Shown here one piece after another: positions 20,894 to 31,511 of a DNA stretch of 32,658 nt. The position numbers were made by a program, and so were the translations under genes. Source of the stretch: Pseudomonadota bacterium (GTDB lineage: Bacteria > Pseudomonadota > Gammaproteobacteria > Xanthomonadales > Rhodanobacteraceae); NCBI GenBank assembly GCA_021827205.1, contig JAKAWV010000024.1, positions 12,703-45,360 of the forward strand. The letters are read 5' to 3'. The notes beneath the pieces are model-generated. The model did not search any database and was not told the origin of the DNA. It saw nothing but the letters and a program-made list of their open reading frames with translations. How positions within the stretch are numbered: the first letter of the stretch is position 1; each line of letters begins with the position of its first letter.

Positions 20894-20904
20894 TGTTTTG
20901 CGCA

Positions 20905-21852
20905 TCAGCCCGGCTTTGATTCCGGCGTCGGCAGCAAGGCGGCATCATGCGCGGCCAGCCATGTCTCGCCATGTTCGAGGATGAAATAGCGGAACGCCTC
21001 CGCCGCGGGCGCGAGTTGTCGCGCCTGCAGATGCACCACGAACCAACTGCGCATCAGCGGGGTGCCACGGATATCGAGCATGTGCAGCAGGCCACCGCGC
21101 AGCTCCAGGCCGATGGTGTGCAGCGACAGCAGGCTGATGCCCAATCCAGCGACCACGGCCTGCTTCAGGGTTTCATTGCTGGCGATCTCCATGGCCATGC
21201 GCGGTGCGATGTGCTGCGCGGCAAGGAAGTCCTCCAGCGCGGCGCGTGTCCCCGAGCCCGGCTCGCGCACCAGCAGAGGGAAAGCGTCGAGCACGCTGGG
21301 CGGCAGGTGCGGCGCATGCGTCAACGGGTGCCCGGCCGGCGCCACGAACACCAGCGGGTGCGCGGCAAAAGCTTCGGCGCGGGTGTCGATCTCGCGCGGC
21401 GGACGGCCCATCACCGCCAGATCGATCTCGCCGCCGTGCATCAAGGACACCAGATGCTCGCGGTTGTGCGCCACGCGCAAGCGCAGTTCGACGCCCGGAT
21501 GCTCGGCGTGGAAACGCGCCAGCATCTGCAACAGAAAGTATTTGGCGGTACTGACAAAGCCCAGGGTCAGCAGTCCGCGATCGAGGCGCTGGAAGCGCGC
21601 CATGGCGTCCTCGGCCTCCTTGTGTGCGGCCAGCAGCCGGCGCGCATGCACCAGAAAATACTCGCCGGCCGTGGACAGGCTCAGACGGCGTTTTTCGCGA
21701 TCGAACAGGCGCAGGCCGACTTGGGTTTCCAACTCCTTGATTTGCATCGACACCGCCGGCGGCGTGATGTGCAGCACTGCGGCGGCGCGCTGCACACTAC
21801 CGTGCCGGGCGACCTCGGTGAACACGCGCAATTGGCGGAAGCTCAGGTTCAT
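20905..21852 (-). CDS. cbbR: LysR-type regulator CbbR
   Basis: CbbR is the LysR-type activator of Calvin cycle operons and usually responds to metabolites such as RuBP, PEP or NADPH. The 315-residue product has an N-terminal winged helix-turn-helix ([20 protein letters not shown], then [11 protein letters not shown]) in residues 6-45 and a type 2 periplasmic-binding-like effector domain from about 90. Assignment as CbbR rests on its divergent position next to cbbL and the overall LysR pattern ([20 protein letters not shown] resembles CbbR). The ATG at 21852 opens on an AT-rich 105-bp control region. Transcription runs on towards pyrH with no evident terminator between. Confidence 0.92.
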   Translation of the reverse strand: MNLSFRQLRVFTEVARHGSVQRAAAVLHITPPAVSMQIKELETQVGLRLFDREKRRLSLSTAGEYFLVHARRLLAAHKEAEDAMARFQRLDRGLLTLGFVSTAKYFLLQMLARFHAEHPGVELRLRVAHNREHLVSLMHGGEIDLAVMGRPPREIDTRAEAFAAHPLVFVAPAGHPLTHAPHLPPSVLDAFPLLVREPGSGTRAALEDFLAAQHIAPRMAMEIASNETLKQAVVAGLGISLLSLHTIGLELRGGLLHMLDIRGTPLMRSWFVVHLQARQLAPAAEAFRYFILEHGETWLAAHDAALLPTPESKPG

Positions 21853-21872
21853 GTCTTAAGTATTTCATTAAT

Positions 21873-21885
21873 TTAAAACCAATAA
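21873..21885. promoter_or_regulatory. Candidate CbbR operator (TNA-N7-TNA)
   Basis: TTA-AAACCAA-TAA matches the TNA-N7-TNA (T-N11-A) form reported for CbbR and other LysR sites. It lies in the AT-rich gap between cbbR and cbbL, 21 bp from the cbbR start and 72 bp from the cbbL start. Other AT-rich half-sites are nearby (TTAA at 21856-21859 and 21868-21871). Confidence 0.45.
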
Positions 21886-21893
21886 AAACTGAC

Positions 21894-23436
<1,543 letters not shown>

Positions 23437-23450
23437 GAGGAGCGCCCGCC

Positions 23451-23885
23451 ATGATGACCAATCCCACCGGCCGCCTGACGCAAGGCCAGTTCAGCTTCCT
23501 GCCCGACCTGACCGATGCCGAGATCAATCTGCAGATCGAGTACGGCCTGCGCCGCGGCTATGCCTGGAGCATCGAGTACACCGACGATCCGCATCCGCGC
23601 AACACATTCTGGGAGATGTACGGCATGCCCATGTTCGATCTGCGCGATGCCGCCGGCGTGATGCTGGAACTGCGCAACTGCCGCAAGACGTTTCCGCATC
23701 ACTACATCCGCCTGGTGGCTTTCGATTCCACGCGTGGCATCGAGTCGATCACCATGAGCTTCATCGTCAACCGTCCGCCCAGCGAGCCGGGCTTCGGCCT
23801 GCAGCGCCAGGAAGGTCCGGGGCGCACGTTGCGCTACACGCTGACGCCTTACGCCACCGCCAGGCCCGAGGGCGAGCGCTACTAG
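23451..23885 (+). CDS. cbbS: RuBisCO small subunit, form IC (red type)
   Basis: CbbS caps the L8 core and is needed for full activity. The 144-residue product has the N-terminal QGQFSFLPDLTD, EYTDDPHPRNTFWEMYGMPMFDL and a C-terminal extension after NRPPSEPGF that forms the beta-hairpins lining the central channel in red-type enzymes; green-type subunits lack it. An AGAGGAG sequence lies before the ATG at 23451. It follows cbbL by 14 bp. Confidence 0.97.
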   Translation: MMTNPTGRLTQGQFSFLPDLTDAEINLQIEYGLRRGYAWSIEYTDDPHPRNTFWEMYGMPMFDLRDAAGVMLELRNCRKTFPHHYIRLVAFDSTRGIESITMSFIVNRPPSEPGFGLQRQEGPGRTLRYTLTPYATARPEGERY

Positions 23886-23915
23886 TCCACTCGGCCCTTG
23901 TATCGCATCACGCGC

Positions 23916-23938
23916 ACGCCGGCCGCGCGGACCGGCGT
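23916..23938 (+). terminator. Stem-loop after cbbS, possible attenuating element
   Basis: ACGCCGG (23916-23922) pairs exactly with CCGGCGT (23932-23938) across a 9-base loop, 30 bases after the cbbS stop. No T-run follows, so full termination is unlikely. Hairpins after cbbS are known in other autotrophs to cause partial termination or to stabilise the cbbLS message, giving more RuBisCO than downstream enzymes. That role is inferred here. Confidence 0.4.
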
Positions 23939-23961
23939 TGGAAACCGCACGCCGCGCTCGC

Positions 23962-23966
23962 TGGAG
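23962..23966 (+). promoter_or_regulatory. Ribosome binding site of the epimerase remnant
   Basis: GGAGG ends 9 bases before the GTG at 23976. It shows that a translation start has been kept in front of the truncated epimerase frame. Confidence 0.5.
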
Positions 23967-23975
23967 GTACGCATC

Positions 23976-24254
23976 GTGGAGCAGCCCAACGTGATCGCGC
24001 CGTCGATTCTTTCCGCCGCCTACACGCGGCCGGGCGATGCGATGCGCAGCGTGCCGGCTGCAGGTGCCGACCGGGTGCGTTTCGATGTCATGGGCGAGGC
24101 GGAGGCTTTTGCGGGATGTGTTGGGACCGACAGCATCCGCCGCGCCACGGAGGCGGGTGCCGATACGTTCGCGGCTGGCAGCGCGATCTTCGGCCGGCGC
24201 GACTACGCACAGGTCGGCACCGCGCTGCGCGCCGAGCCCATCGGAGACGCCTGA
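23976..24254 (+). pseudogene. Internally deleted ribulose-phosphate 3-epimerase (cbbE/rpe remnant)
   Basis: The 92-codon open frame joins the two ends of an epimerase. The first part, [16 protein letters not shown] followed by [12 protein letters not shown], matches the N-terminal 40 residues of Rpe. The second, [22 protein letters not shown] then [11 protein letters not shown], matches the last 45-50. About 135 central residues are missing, including His and Asp ligands of the active site; the first ligand His of HFDVM is Arg here. It therefore cannot be an active epimerase. The reading frame and GGAGG site are intact, so a small protein may still be made. Intact cbbE normally lies in CBB operons, usually near cbbF. 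The frame could start further upstream at a TTG, without similarity. Confidence 0.8.
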
Positions 24255-24255
24255 G

Positions 24256-25221
24256 ATGGGCGCGCCCGATTACTCCATTCCCGGCAGCGTCGCGCCGCGA
24301 CCCGCATCCGAAGCGGTATCCGACGCTGCGCCGCAGTCCGTGGCCGGCGCGGCGCGTACCGTCGCCGCGGTGTTGGCCGAGAGCCAGGTCGAGGCGGTGC
24401 TGGATGAGCTCGAGCGCGATCTGGTCGGCCTGGCCCCGGTCAAGCAGCGCATCCGCGACATCGCCGCGCTGCTGGTCATCGACAAGTTGCGCATGAACCT
24501 CGGCCTGCAGGCGGAAACGCCCAGCCTGCACATGAGCTTCACCGGCAACCCCGGCACCGGCAAGACCACGGTGGCGCTGCGCATGGCCGAAATCCTGCAT
24601 CGCCTGGGCTACGTGCGCAAAGGCCACTTGGTGGCGGTGACGCGCGACGATCTGGTCGGCCAGTACATCGGCCACACCGCGCCCAAGACCAGGGAAGTGC
24701 TGAAGAAAGCCATGGGCGGCGTGCTGTTCATCGACGAGGCGTATTACCTGTACCGGCCCGAGAACGAGCGCGACTACGGCCAGGAAGCCATCGAGATCCT
24801 GTTGCAGGTGATGGAGAACCAGCGCGACGACCTGGTGGTGATCCTGGCCGGCTACAAGGACCGCATGGACACGTTTTTCAAGTCCAACCCCGGCATGAGC
24901 AGCCGCATCGCGCATCACCTGGACTTTCCCAACTACTCGGTGGACGAGCTGCAGCAGATCGCACAGCGCATGCTCGCGCAGCGCCACTACCACTTCGGCG
25001 CCGGCGCCGATGCGGTGTTTCGCGATTACCTCGAGCGCCGCATTCGGCAGCCGCATTTCGCCAACGCGCGCAGCGTGCGCAACGCGCTGGATCGCGCGCG
25101 CCTGCGCCAGGCCAGCCGTCTGTTCGCCGAGCGCGAGCGCGAGCTGAGTCAGGACGATCTGACCACGCTGCTGCCGGCAGACCTGCTCGGCAGCCGCGTG
25201 TTCGCCGACACGCAACCCTGA
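24256..25221 (+). CDS. cbbX: Red-type RuBisCO activase CbbX
   Basis: CbbX is a hexameric AAA+ ATPase that pulls on the C-terminus of the large subunit to release inhibitory sugar phosphates from red-type RuBisCO. The 321-residue product has Walker A GNPGTGKT (97-104), Walker B VLFIDEA (156-162) and a pore loop around Tyr137-Ile-Gly139 ([11 protein letters not shown]). A variable, Ala-rich N-terminal stretch of about 45 residues precedes the AAA+ domain. It is about 10 residues longer than many CbbX proteins because of this tail. The ATG at 24256 lies one base after the stop of the epimerase remnant, with GGAG nine bases upstream. Confidence 0.97.
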   Translation: MGAPDYSIPGSVAPRPASEAVSDAAPQSVAGAARTVAAVLAESQVEAVLDELERDLVGLAPVKQRIRDIAALLVIDKLRMNLGLQAETPSLHMSFTGNPGTGKTTVALRMAEILHRLGYVRKGHLVAVTRDDLVGQYIGHTAPKTREVLKKAMGGVLFIDEAYYLYRPENERDYGQEAIEILLQVMENQRDDLVVILAGYKDRMDTFFKSNPGMSSRIAHHLDFPNYSVDELQQIAQRMLAQRHYHFGAGADAVFRDYLERRIRQPHFANARSVRNALDRARLRQASRLFAERERELSQDDLTTLLPADLLGSRVFADTQP

Positions 25222-25231
25222 GAGGGACGCC

Positions 25232-26314
25232 ATGCCCCTGTCCAAGCGCCCGACCCTGACCCAGTACCTGATCGACCAGCGTCGTCGTTTTCCCGGCGCC
25301 AGCGGCGATCTGAATGCGCTGATCCTCGATGTTTCCATCGCCTGCAAGGCGATTGCGCGCGCGGTAGCCTTCGGCGAGCTGGGTGCCGACAGCGCGTCCA
25401 GCGGCGGCGTGGTCAACGTCCAGGGCGAGGTGCAAAAGCGCCTCGATGTGGTCAGTAACGAAATGTTCGTGCGCCAGGCCGAGTGGTCGGGCCATCTGGC
25501 GGGCATGGCTTCGGAGGAAATGGAGCTGCCCTACCAGATTCCGGGCGAATACCCGCGCGGCAAATACCTACTGGTGTTCGATCCGCTGGATGGCTCCGGC
25601 AATCTCGATGTGGACGTGACCGTCGGCAGCATCTTTTCGATCCTGCGCGCGCCCGATGAAGTCGTGACCAGCGGCCGCGATGTGGTCGAGGCCGATTTCC
25701 TGCAGCACGGCGCGCGGCAGGTGGCCGCCGGCTACGCGCTGTACGGTCCTTCGACCATGCTCGTGCTCAGCGTCGGCAACGGCGTGGTCGGCTTCACCCT
25801 CGATCCGAACCTGGGCGAGTTCAAGCTCACCCATCCCGAATTGCGCGTGCCCGAGGATGCGCAGGAATTCGCCATCAACAGCTCCAACAGCCGCTTCTGG
25901 GAACCGCCGGTGAAGCGCTACGTGGACGAATGCCTGGCCGGGCGCACCGGGCCGCGCGGCAAGGATTTCAACATGCGCTGGATCGCCAGCATGGTGGCCG
26001 AGGCGCACCGTATCCTGATGCGCGGCGGCGTGTTTCTGTATCCGCGCGACACCAGGGATCCGGGCAAGGCCGGGCGTCTGCGCCTGCTGTACGAGGCCAG
26101 CCCGATCGCCTTCGTCATGGAGCAGGCCGGCGCGCGCGCCAGTACCGGACGTCAGCCGGTGCTGGGCGTGCCGCCCAGCGCGCTGCACCAGCGCATCGGC
26201 CTGGTGTTCGGATCGAAGCACGAAGTCGAACGCATCGAGCGCTATCACCAGGATGGCGTCGCGCGCGATGCGCCCAACCCGTTGTTTGTCGAACGCGGCC
26301 TGTTCCGCGATTAA
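25232..26314 (+). CDS. cbbF: Class I fructose-1,6-bisphosphatase
   Basis: This enzyme removes the C1 phosphate from fructose 1,6-bisphosphate and, in many autotrophs, from sedoheptulose 1,7-bisphosphate, in the regenerative part of the cycle. The 360-residue product has the metal-binding [20 protein letters not shown] segment starting at F116, with acidic ligands, and the [10 protein letters not shown] substrate region. It lies 10 bp after cbbX and 9 bp before cbbP. The operon position supports the cbb role rather than a purely gluconeogenic one. Confidence 0.96.
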   Translation: MPLSKRPTLTQYLIDQRRRFPGASGDLNALILDVSIACKAIARAVAFGELGADSASSGGVVNVQGEVQKRLDVVSNEMFVRQAEWSGHLAGMASEEMELPYQIPGEYPRGKYLLVFDPLDGSGNLDVDVTVGSIFSILRAPDEVVTSGRDVVEADFLQHGARQVAAGYALYGPSTMLVLSVGNGVVGFTLDPNLGEFKLTHPELRVPEDAQEFAINSSNSRFWEPPVKRYVDECLAGRTGPRGKDFNMRWIASMVAEAHRILMRGGVFLYPRDTRDPGKAGRLRLLYEASPIAFVMEQAGARASTGRQPVLGVPPSALHQRIGLVFGSKHEVERIERYHQDGVARDAPNPLFVERGLFRD

Positions 26315-26323
26315 GGAAACGCC

Positions 26324-27208
26324 ATGTCCGAACGCCATCCCATCATCGCCATCACCGGATCGTCCGGCGCCGGCACGACCTCGGTGACGCGCACGTTCCA
26401 AAACATCTTCCGGCGCGAATTGATTAACGCCGCGATCATCGAGGGCGACAGCTTCCACCGCTACGACCGCAAGGAGATGCGTCTGCGCCAGGCCGAAGCC
26501 GAGGCCGATGGCGACAAGCACTTCAGCCACTTCGGGCCGGAAAACAACCTGTTCGCCGAACTCGAGCAACTATTCGCCTCCTATGCGCGGATCGGCACCG
26601 GCAAGAGCCGCAAATACCTGCATGATGCCGGCGAGGCCGCGCCTTATCAGCAGGAGCCCGGCACCTTCACGCCCTGGGAAGACCTGCCGCCCGATACCGA
26701 CTTGCTGTACTACGAGGGACTGCATGGCGCAGTGAGTACGCCCGAGGCCGATGTCGCACGGCATCCGGATTTGCTGATCGGCGTGGTGCCGGTGATCAAT
26801 CTGGAGTGGATCCAGAAGCTCTACCGCGACAAGCACGTGCGCGGATACACCGCGGAGGCAGTGACCGATACAATCCTGCGCCGGATGCCGGACTACGTGA
26901 ATTACATCTGTCCGCAGTTTTCGCGCACCGACATCAACTTCCAGCGCGTGCCGGTGGTCGACACCTCCAATCCCTTCATCGCGCGCGAAATCCCCATGGC
27001 GGACGAGAGCATCTGCGTGATCCGATTCCGCAATCCCAAGGGCATCGACTTTCCCTATCTGCAAAGCATGATCCACGATTCGTGGATGTCGCGCGCCAAC
27101 ACCATCGTGGTGCCGGGCGGCAAGATGGAGCTGGCCATGCAAATGATCCTGACGCCGTTCATCTGGCGCATGATGGAGCGCCGCAAGCGCGCGCTGGGGG
27201 CGATCTGA
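26324..27208 (+). CDS. cbbP: Phosphoribulokinase
   Basis: Phosphoribulokinase uses ATP to turn ribulose 5-phosphate into RuBP, the step unique to the Calvin cycle besides RuBisCO. The 294-residue product is of the octameric proteobacterial type. Its P-loop is ITGSSGAGTTS (10-20), followed by IIEGDSFHRYDR, which contains the catalytic and substrate-binding acidic and basic residues. YYEGLHGAV is the Walker B-like segment. The regulatory cysteines of plant and cyanobacterial enzymes are not seen, so thioredoxin control of this enzyme is unlikely. Its stop overlaps the cbbT start (TGATG). Confidence 0.97.
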   Translation: MSERHPIIAITGSSGAGTTSVTRTFQNIFRRELINAAIIEGDSFHRYDRKEMRLRQAEAEADGDKHFSHFGPENNLFAELEQLFASYARIGTGKSRKYLHDAGEAAPYQQEPGTFTPWEDLPPDTDLLYYEGLHGAVSTPEADVARHPDLLIGVVPVINLEWIQKLYRDKHVRGYTAEAVTDTILRRMPDYVNYICPQFSRTDINFQRVPVVDTSNPFIAREIPMADESICVIRFRNPKGIDFPYLQSMIHDSWMSRANTIVVPGGKMELAMQMILTPFIWRMMERRKRALGAI

Positions 27209-29205
27209 TGGCCAGCGCATCCAACGCCCGCGTGCTGCGCGGCCAGCCTTCGCATGACCCGCGCGCCAGCGCCTTGCGCGCATTGGCCATGGACGCCGTG
27301 CAGAAGGCCAACGCCGGGCATCCGGGAGCACCCATGGGCATGGCCGAGATGGCGGTGGCACTGTGGTGCGGTCACCTGCGCTTCAACCCCGCCGACCCGC
27401 ACTGGCCCGACCGCGACCGTTTCGTGCTCAGCAACGGCCATGCCTCGATGCTGCAGTACGCCGTGCTGCATCTGACCGGCTACGACCTGCCGATGGCGGA
27501 GATCGAGAACTTCCGCCAGCTACACAGCAGGACGCCCGGTCATCCCGAACGCGGCCTCACCCCCGGCGTGGAGACCACTACCGGGCCGCTGGGGCAGGGC
27601 ATCACCAACGCGGTGGGCATGGCGCTGGCCGAAAAGCTGCTGGCCGGCGAATTCAACCGCCCCGGCCACGGCATCGTCGATCACCGCACCTACGTGTTCC
27701 TGGGCGATGGCTGCCTGATGGAAGGCATCAGCCAGGAAGCCATCTCGCTGGCCGGTGTGTGGCAGCTCGACAAGCTCGTCGCGCTATACGACGACAACGG
27801 CATCAGCATCGACGGCGCGGTCGCCGGCTGGTTCCGCGACGACACGCCGGCGCGTTTCCGCGCCTGCGGCTGGCGCGTGATCGGCCCCATCGACGGCCAC
27901 GATCTGGCCGCGCTGGATGCGGCCATTGCCAGCGCCAAACAGCCCAGCGGCAAGCCGACGCTGATCGTCTGCCGCACCACCATCGGTGCCGGCGCGCCCA
28001 CGCGCGGCGGCACCGCCAAGGCGCACGGCGAGCCGCTGGGCGCCGACGAAATCGCCGCCACGCGCCAGGCGCTGGGCTGGAACCATCCGCCCTTCGAGAT
28101 TCCCGCCGAGATCCGCGCGCAGTGGGACGCACGCGCCAGCGGCGCGCGGCGCCAGGGCGAGTGGCAGGCGCGCTTCAATGCCTATCGCAGTGAATTTCCC
28201 GAGTTGGCCGCCGAGTTCGAGCGGCGCATGAGCGGCGCGCTACCCGACGATTGGCAAGACCTGCGCGCCAGCGTACTGGAGCAATTCGCGCAGGCCACCG
28301 AGAACGTCGCCACGCGCAAGGCTTCGCAGCAGGTATTGGCCCTGCTGGGACCGCGCCTGCCCGAGCTGCTCGGCGGCAGCGCCGATCTCACCGGCTCCAA
28401 CCTCACCGATTTCCCCGATGCCGGGCCGCGTCATATTCATTACGGCGTGCGCGAATTCGGCATGGCCGCGATCATGAATGGCGTCGCCCTGCACGGTGGC
28501 TGGATTCCCTACGGCGGCACCTTCCTCACCTTCAGCGATTACAGCCGCAACGCCATCCGCATGGCCGCGCTGATGAAACTGCGCGTGGTGCACGTGTTCA
28601 CCCACGACTCGATCGGTCTGGGCGAGGACGGCCCCACGCACCAGCCGGTCGAGCACGCCGCCAGCCTGCGCCTGATCCCCAACCTGGAGGTCTGGCGCCC
28701 CTGCGATGCCGCCGAAACCGCGCTGGCGTGGGCCGCCGCGCTGGATGCCTTGCACATGCCCAGCGCGCTGCTGTTGTCGCGCCAGGCGCTGCCGGCGCAA
28801 ACGCGCAGCGTCGAGCAGACGCAGGCGATCGCGCGCGGCGGCTACGTGCTCAGCGAGCCCGCTGGCGCGCGCGCCACGCTGCTGGCCACCGGCTCCGAGG
28901 TGGGCCTTGCGATGCGGGCGCAGCAGTTGCTGGCGCAACAGGGCATCGCCGTGCGCGTGGTGTCCTTGCCCAGCGTCACGCGCTTCGATCGTCAGGACGC
29001 CGCGTATCGCGCGACGGTGCTGGGCACGCTGCCGCGTATCGGCGTCGAGGCCGGTGTCACGCGCTGGTGGGGCCAGTACGGCTGCGTCGCCGCGCTGGGC
29101 GTGGACAGCTTCGGCGAGTCCGCGCCCGCGCCCGCGGTGTTCGAGTATTTCGGTCTGACCGCCGCGAAGCTGGTGGAAACCGTGCGCGGGGTGCTGGGCG
29201 CATGA
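27208..29205 (+). CDS. cbbT: Transketolase
   Basis: Transketolase moves two-carbon units with thiamine diphosphate and regenerates pentose phosphates from fructose 6-phosphate and sedoheptulose 7-phosphate. The 665-residue product is close to E. coli TktA (663). ANAGHPGAPMGMAEMA near the N-terminus and the cofactor motif GDGCLMEGISQEA starting at G166 are present. FGMAAIMNGVALHGG and the GEDGPTHQPVEH loop form the pyrimidine domain. The ATG at 27208 overlaps the cbbP stop by one base, and the stop overlaps cbbZ (ATGA). The full-length, operon-embedded copy is distinct from any housekeeping tkt elsewhere. Confidence 0.96.
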   Translation: MASASNARVLRGQPSHDPRASALRALAMDAVQKANAGHPGAPMGMAEMAVALWCGHLRFNPADPHWPDRDRFVLSNGHASMLQYAVLHLTGYDLPMAEIENFRQLHSRTPGHPERGLTPGVETTTGPLGQGITNAVGMALAEKLLAGEFNRPGHGIVDHRTYVFLGDGCLMEGISQEAISLAGVWQLDKLVALYDDNGISIDGAVAGWFRDDTPARFRACGWRVIGPIDGHDLAALDAAIASAKQPSGKPTLIVCRTTIGAGAPTRGGTAKAHGEPLGADEIAATRQALGWNHPPFEIPAEIRAQWDARASGARRQGEWQARFNAYRSEFPELAAEFERRMSGALPDDWQDLRASVLEQFAQATENVATRKASQQVLALLGPRLPELLGGSADLTGSNLTDFPDAGPRHIHYGVREFGMAAIMNGVALHGGWIPYGGTFLTFSDYSRNAIRMAALMKLRVVHVFTHDSIGLGEDGPTHQPVEHAASLRLIPNLEVWRPCDAAETALAWAAALDALHMPSALLLSRQALPAQTRSVEQTQAIARGGYVLSEPAGARATLLATGSEVGLAMRAQQLLAQQGIAVRVVSLPSVTRFDRQDAAYRATVLGTLPRIGVEAGVTRWWGQYGCVAALGVDSFGESAPAPAVFEYFGLTAAKLVETVRGVLGA

Positions 29206-29897
29206 TCGAGGTACTGAGCTTCGATCTCGACGGCACGCTGGTGGACACCGGTGGCGAGATCGCCGCCGCGGTCAACGACACGCTGCGCGATTTCGCCCTG
29301 GCGCCGCGCGCGCAGGCCGAGATCGAGGCGCTGATCGGCGCCGGCACGCGCGAGCTGATGCGCCGGTTGCTGGCGCGCGTCGATCCGCGGCAGCGTCTGC
29401 ATGAGCCTGCCGTGCTGCGCCGCTTCGAGCAGCACTACGCCGCGCACGCCGGCGGCGCCGCGCAGCCGTATCCCGGCTGCGTTGAAACCCTGCGCCAGTT
29501 GCGTGCGGCCGACGTGCGCCTGGCCTGCGTGACCAACAAGGAGCAGCGCCACGCGCGGCGCGTGCTGGAGGCCTGCGCGCTGACGCCGTACTTCACGCTG
29601 CTCATCGGCGGCGACACGCTGCCGTTCAAGAAACCCGATGCGCGTGTGCTGCGGCACGTGGTGACTGCGCTGGGCAGCGTGCCCGCGCGCGCCGCGCACG
29701 TGGGCGATTCGGAAACCGACCTCGTCGCCGCGCGCAGCGCCGGCGTGGCCGACTGGGCCGTGCCCTGGGGCTACAACGCCGGCACGCCCATCGCGCAGGC
29801 GCGGCCCACGCGCCTGTTCGACAGTTTCGCCGCCATCGCCGCAGCCGCGTTGGCCTCTTCCGCGGCGCCCGCGCGCCCCACCGCCGCCATCCACTGA
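29202..29897 (+). CDS. cbbZ: Phosphoglycolate phosphatase
   Basis: CbbZ (Gph) hydrolyses 2-phosphoglycolate, the product of RuBisCO oxygenation. The 231-residue HAD-family protein has motif I SFDLDGTLVDT (Asp8, Asp10), motif II TNK, the lysine of FKKPDA, and motif IV GDSETDLVAARSAG. The C-terminal 20 residues are Ala/Pro-rich and probably disordered. The ATG at 29202 overlaps the cbbT stop. Gph-like function rather than another HAD phosphatase is inferred from sequence type and operon position. Confidence 0.92.
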   Translation: MIEVLSFDLDGTLVDTGGEIAAAVNDTLRDFALAPRAQAEIEALIGAGTRELMRRLLARVDPRQRLHEPAVLRRFEQHYAAHAGGAAQPYPGCVETLRQLRAADVRLACVTNKEQRHARRVLEACALTPYFTLLIGGDTLPFKKPDARVLRHVVTALGSVPARAAHVGDSETDLVAARSAGVADWAVPWGYNAGTPIAQARPTRLFDSFAAIAAAALASSAAPARPTAAIH

Positions 29898-29918
29898 GAC
29901 CGACCGGAGACTTGCCGC

Positions 29919-30956
29919 ATGGCCCTCGTTTCGCTACGTCAGGTACTGGACCACGCCGCCGAGCACGGCTACGGCGTGCCCGCATTCAACATCAACGACA
30001 TGGAACAGATCCAGGCGATCATGGAAGCGGCGCAGGAAGCGCAGGCGCCGGTGATCCTGCAAGCTTCGGCCGGCGCGCGCGGCTATGCCGGCGAGGCCTA
30101 TCTGCGCCACATGGTGCTGGCCGCGGTGGAAACGCACCCCGACATCCCGGTGGTGCTGCACCAGGACCACGGCGCCACGGCGGCGGTGTGCCAGGCCTCG
30201 ATCCGCTCCGGTTTCAGCAGCGTGATGATGGATGGCTCGCTGCGTGAGGACGCCAAGACGCCCTCGTCGTACGAGTACAACGTCGAGGTCACGCGCAAGG
30301 TCTGCGAGCTGGCGCACTGGGTGGGCGTGTCGGTGGAGGGCGAACTGGGTTGCCTGGGCTCGCTGGAAACCGGCGAGGCCGGCGAGGAGGACGGCGTCGG
30401 CGCCATCGGCAAGCTCAGCCGCGACATGCTGCTGACCGATCCGGCGCAGGCCAAGGACTTCATTGCCAAAACCGGCGTCGATGCGTTGGCCATCGCCATC
30501 GGCACCAGCCATGGCGCCTACAAATTCACGCGCCAGCCCACCGGCGACATCCTCGCCATCGAACGCATCGCCGCCATCCACGCCGCAGTGCCCGACACAC
30601 ATCTGGTGATGCACGGCAGCTCCAGCGTGCCGCAGGAGTGGCTGGCGATCATTCGCGAGCATGGTGGCGACATCAAGGAGACCTACGGCGTGCCGGTGGA
30701 AGAAATCGTGCGCGGCATCCGTAGCGGTGTGCGCAAGGTCAACATCGACACCGACATCCGCCTGGCCATGACCGGCGCCATGCGCCAGTTGTTCGCCACG
30801 CAGCCTTCTGAGTTCGATCCGCGCAAGGCCATGCTCGCCGCGAAAAAGGCCGCGCGCGGCATCTGCAAGCAGCGCTTCGAGGCTTTCGGCTGCGCCGGTC
30901 AGGCGGGCAAGATCAAGCCCGTGCCGCTGGAAGCCATGGCCAAGCGCTACCGCTGA
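29919..30956 (+). CDS. cbbA: Class II fructose-1,6-bisphosphate aldolase
   Basis: This zinc aldolase condenses triose phosphates into fructose 1,6-bisphosphate, and in the cycle also makes sedoheptulose bisphosphate. The 345-residue product is of the class IIB type. Visible active-site residues are Asp83 and His84 (HQDHGATA), His198 (GTSHGAYKF) and His232 (VMHGSSS), followed by the phosphate-binding [13 protein letters not shown] segment. A GGAGA precedes the ATG. It follows cbbZ by 21 bp and precedes the thioredoxin-like gene by 9 bp. Confidence 0.96.
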   Translation: MALVSLRQVLDHAAEHGYGVPAFNINDMEQIQAIMEAAQEAQAPVILQASAGARGYAGEAYLRHMVLAAVETHPDIPVVLHQDHGATAAVCQASIRSGFSSVMMDGSLREDAKTPSSYEYNVEVTRKVCELAHWVGVSVEGELGCLGSLETGEAGEEDGVGAIGKLSRDMLLTDPAQAKDFIAKTGVDALAIAIGTSHGAYKFTRQPTGDILAIERIAAIHAAVPDTHLVMHGSSSVPQEWLAIIREHGGDIKETYGVPVEEIVRGIRSGVRKVNIDTDIRLAMTGAMRQLFATQPSEFDPRKAMLAAKKAARGICKQRFEAFGCAGQAGKIKPVPLEAMAKRYR

Positions 30957-30965
30957 GCGCGCGCC

Positions 30966-31511
30966 GTGGCCGTCGAAAGCCCCGCCACTGCCCTGGGCGC
31001 AGCCGCGCCGGAGTTCACCCTGCGCGGCACCGATGGCCGCATGCACGGCCTGCACGAGTTGCGCGGCGCGCGCGGCACGCTGGTGGCCTTCATTTGCAAC
31101 CATTGCCCCTACGTGCAGGCAGTGCTGCCGCGCCTGCTGCGCGACGCGCGCGAGCTGGCGCCGCTGGGCGGCAACGTCATCGCCATCAATCCCAATGATG
31201 CCGAGGCCTATCCCGAGGACAGCTACGCGCGCATGGTGGAAGCGGCGCGCGATTGGCCCTTCCCCTACCTGCACGACGAGACGCAACAGGTGGCGCGCGC
31301 CTATGGCGCCGTGTGCACGCCGGATTTTTTCGGCTACGACGCCGAGCTGCGCCTGCGCTATCGCGGCCGCCTGGATGCCGGCCGCAAGCAGCCGGTCGAC
31401 GCGGCGCCGCGCGAGCTGTTCGAGGCCATGCAGCGCATCGCCAGCGGGCAACTGCCGCTGCCGCCGCAGCATCCGTCGATGGGCTGCTCGATCAAGTGGC
31501 GCATGGTTTGA
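30966..31511 (+). CDS. Thioredoxin-fold protein (AhpC/TSA-like) in the cbb operon
   Basis: A 181-residue single-domain thioredoxin-fold protein. The N-terminal GAAAPEFTLRGTDG is typical of AhpC/TSA and TlpA-type redoxins. The redox motif is C44-N-H-C47 in FICNHCPYV, and a third conserved Cys174 lies in the PSMGCSIKW tail. No signal peptide is visible, so it is probably cytoplasmic. Its function in this family is not established; thiol control of CBB enzymes or peroxide defence are possible. The start is GTG at 30966, 9 bp after cbbA. Its stop overlaps the cbbY start (TGATG), so it is clearly part of the operon. Confidence 0.85.
   Translation: MAVESPATALGAAAPEFTLRGTDGRMHGLHELRGARGTLVAFICNHCPYVQAVLPRLLRDARELAPLGGNVIAINPNDAEAYPEDSYARMVEAARDWPFPYLHDETQQVARAYGAVCTPDFFGYDAELRLRYRGRLDAGRKQPVDAAPRELFEAMQRIASGQLPLPPQHPSMGCSIKWRMV

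Noticed and set aside
24088-25506. 472-codon open frame antisense to cbbX and cbbF
   Set aside because: It crosses two well-identified genes and shows no motif; typical GC-bias artefact.
29934-31472. 512-codon open frame antisense to cbbA and the redoxin gene
   Set aside because: It spans two real genes on the opposite strand and has no recognisable domain.
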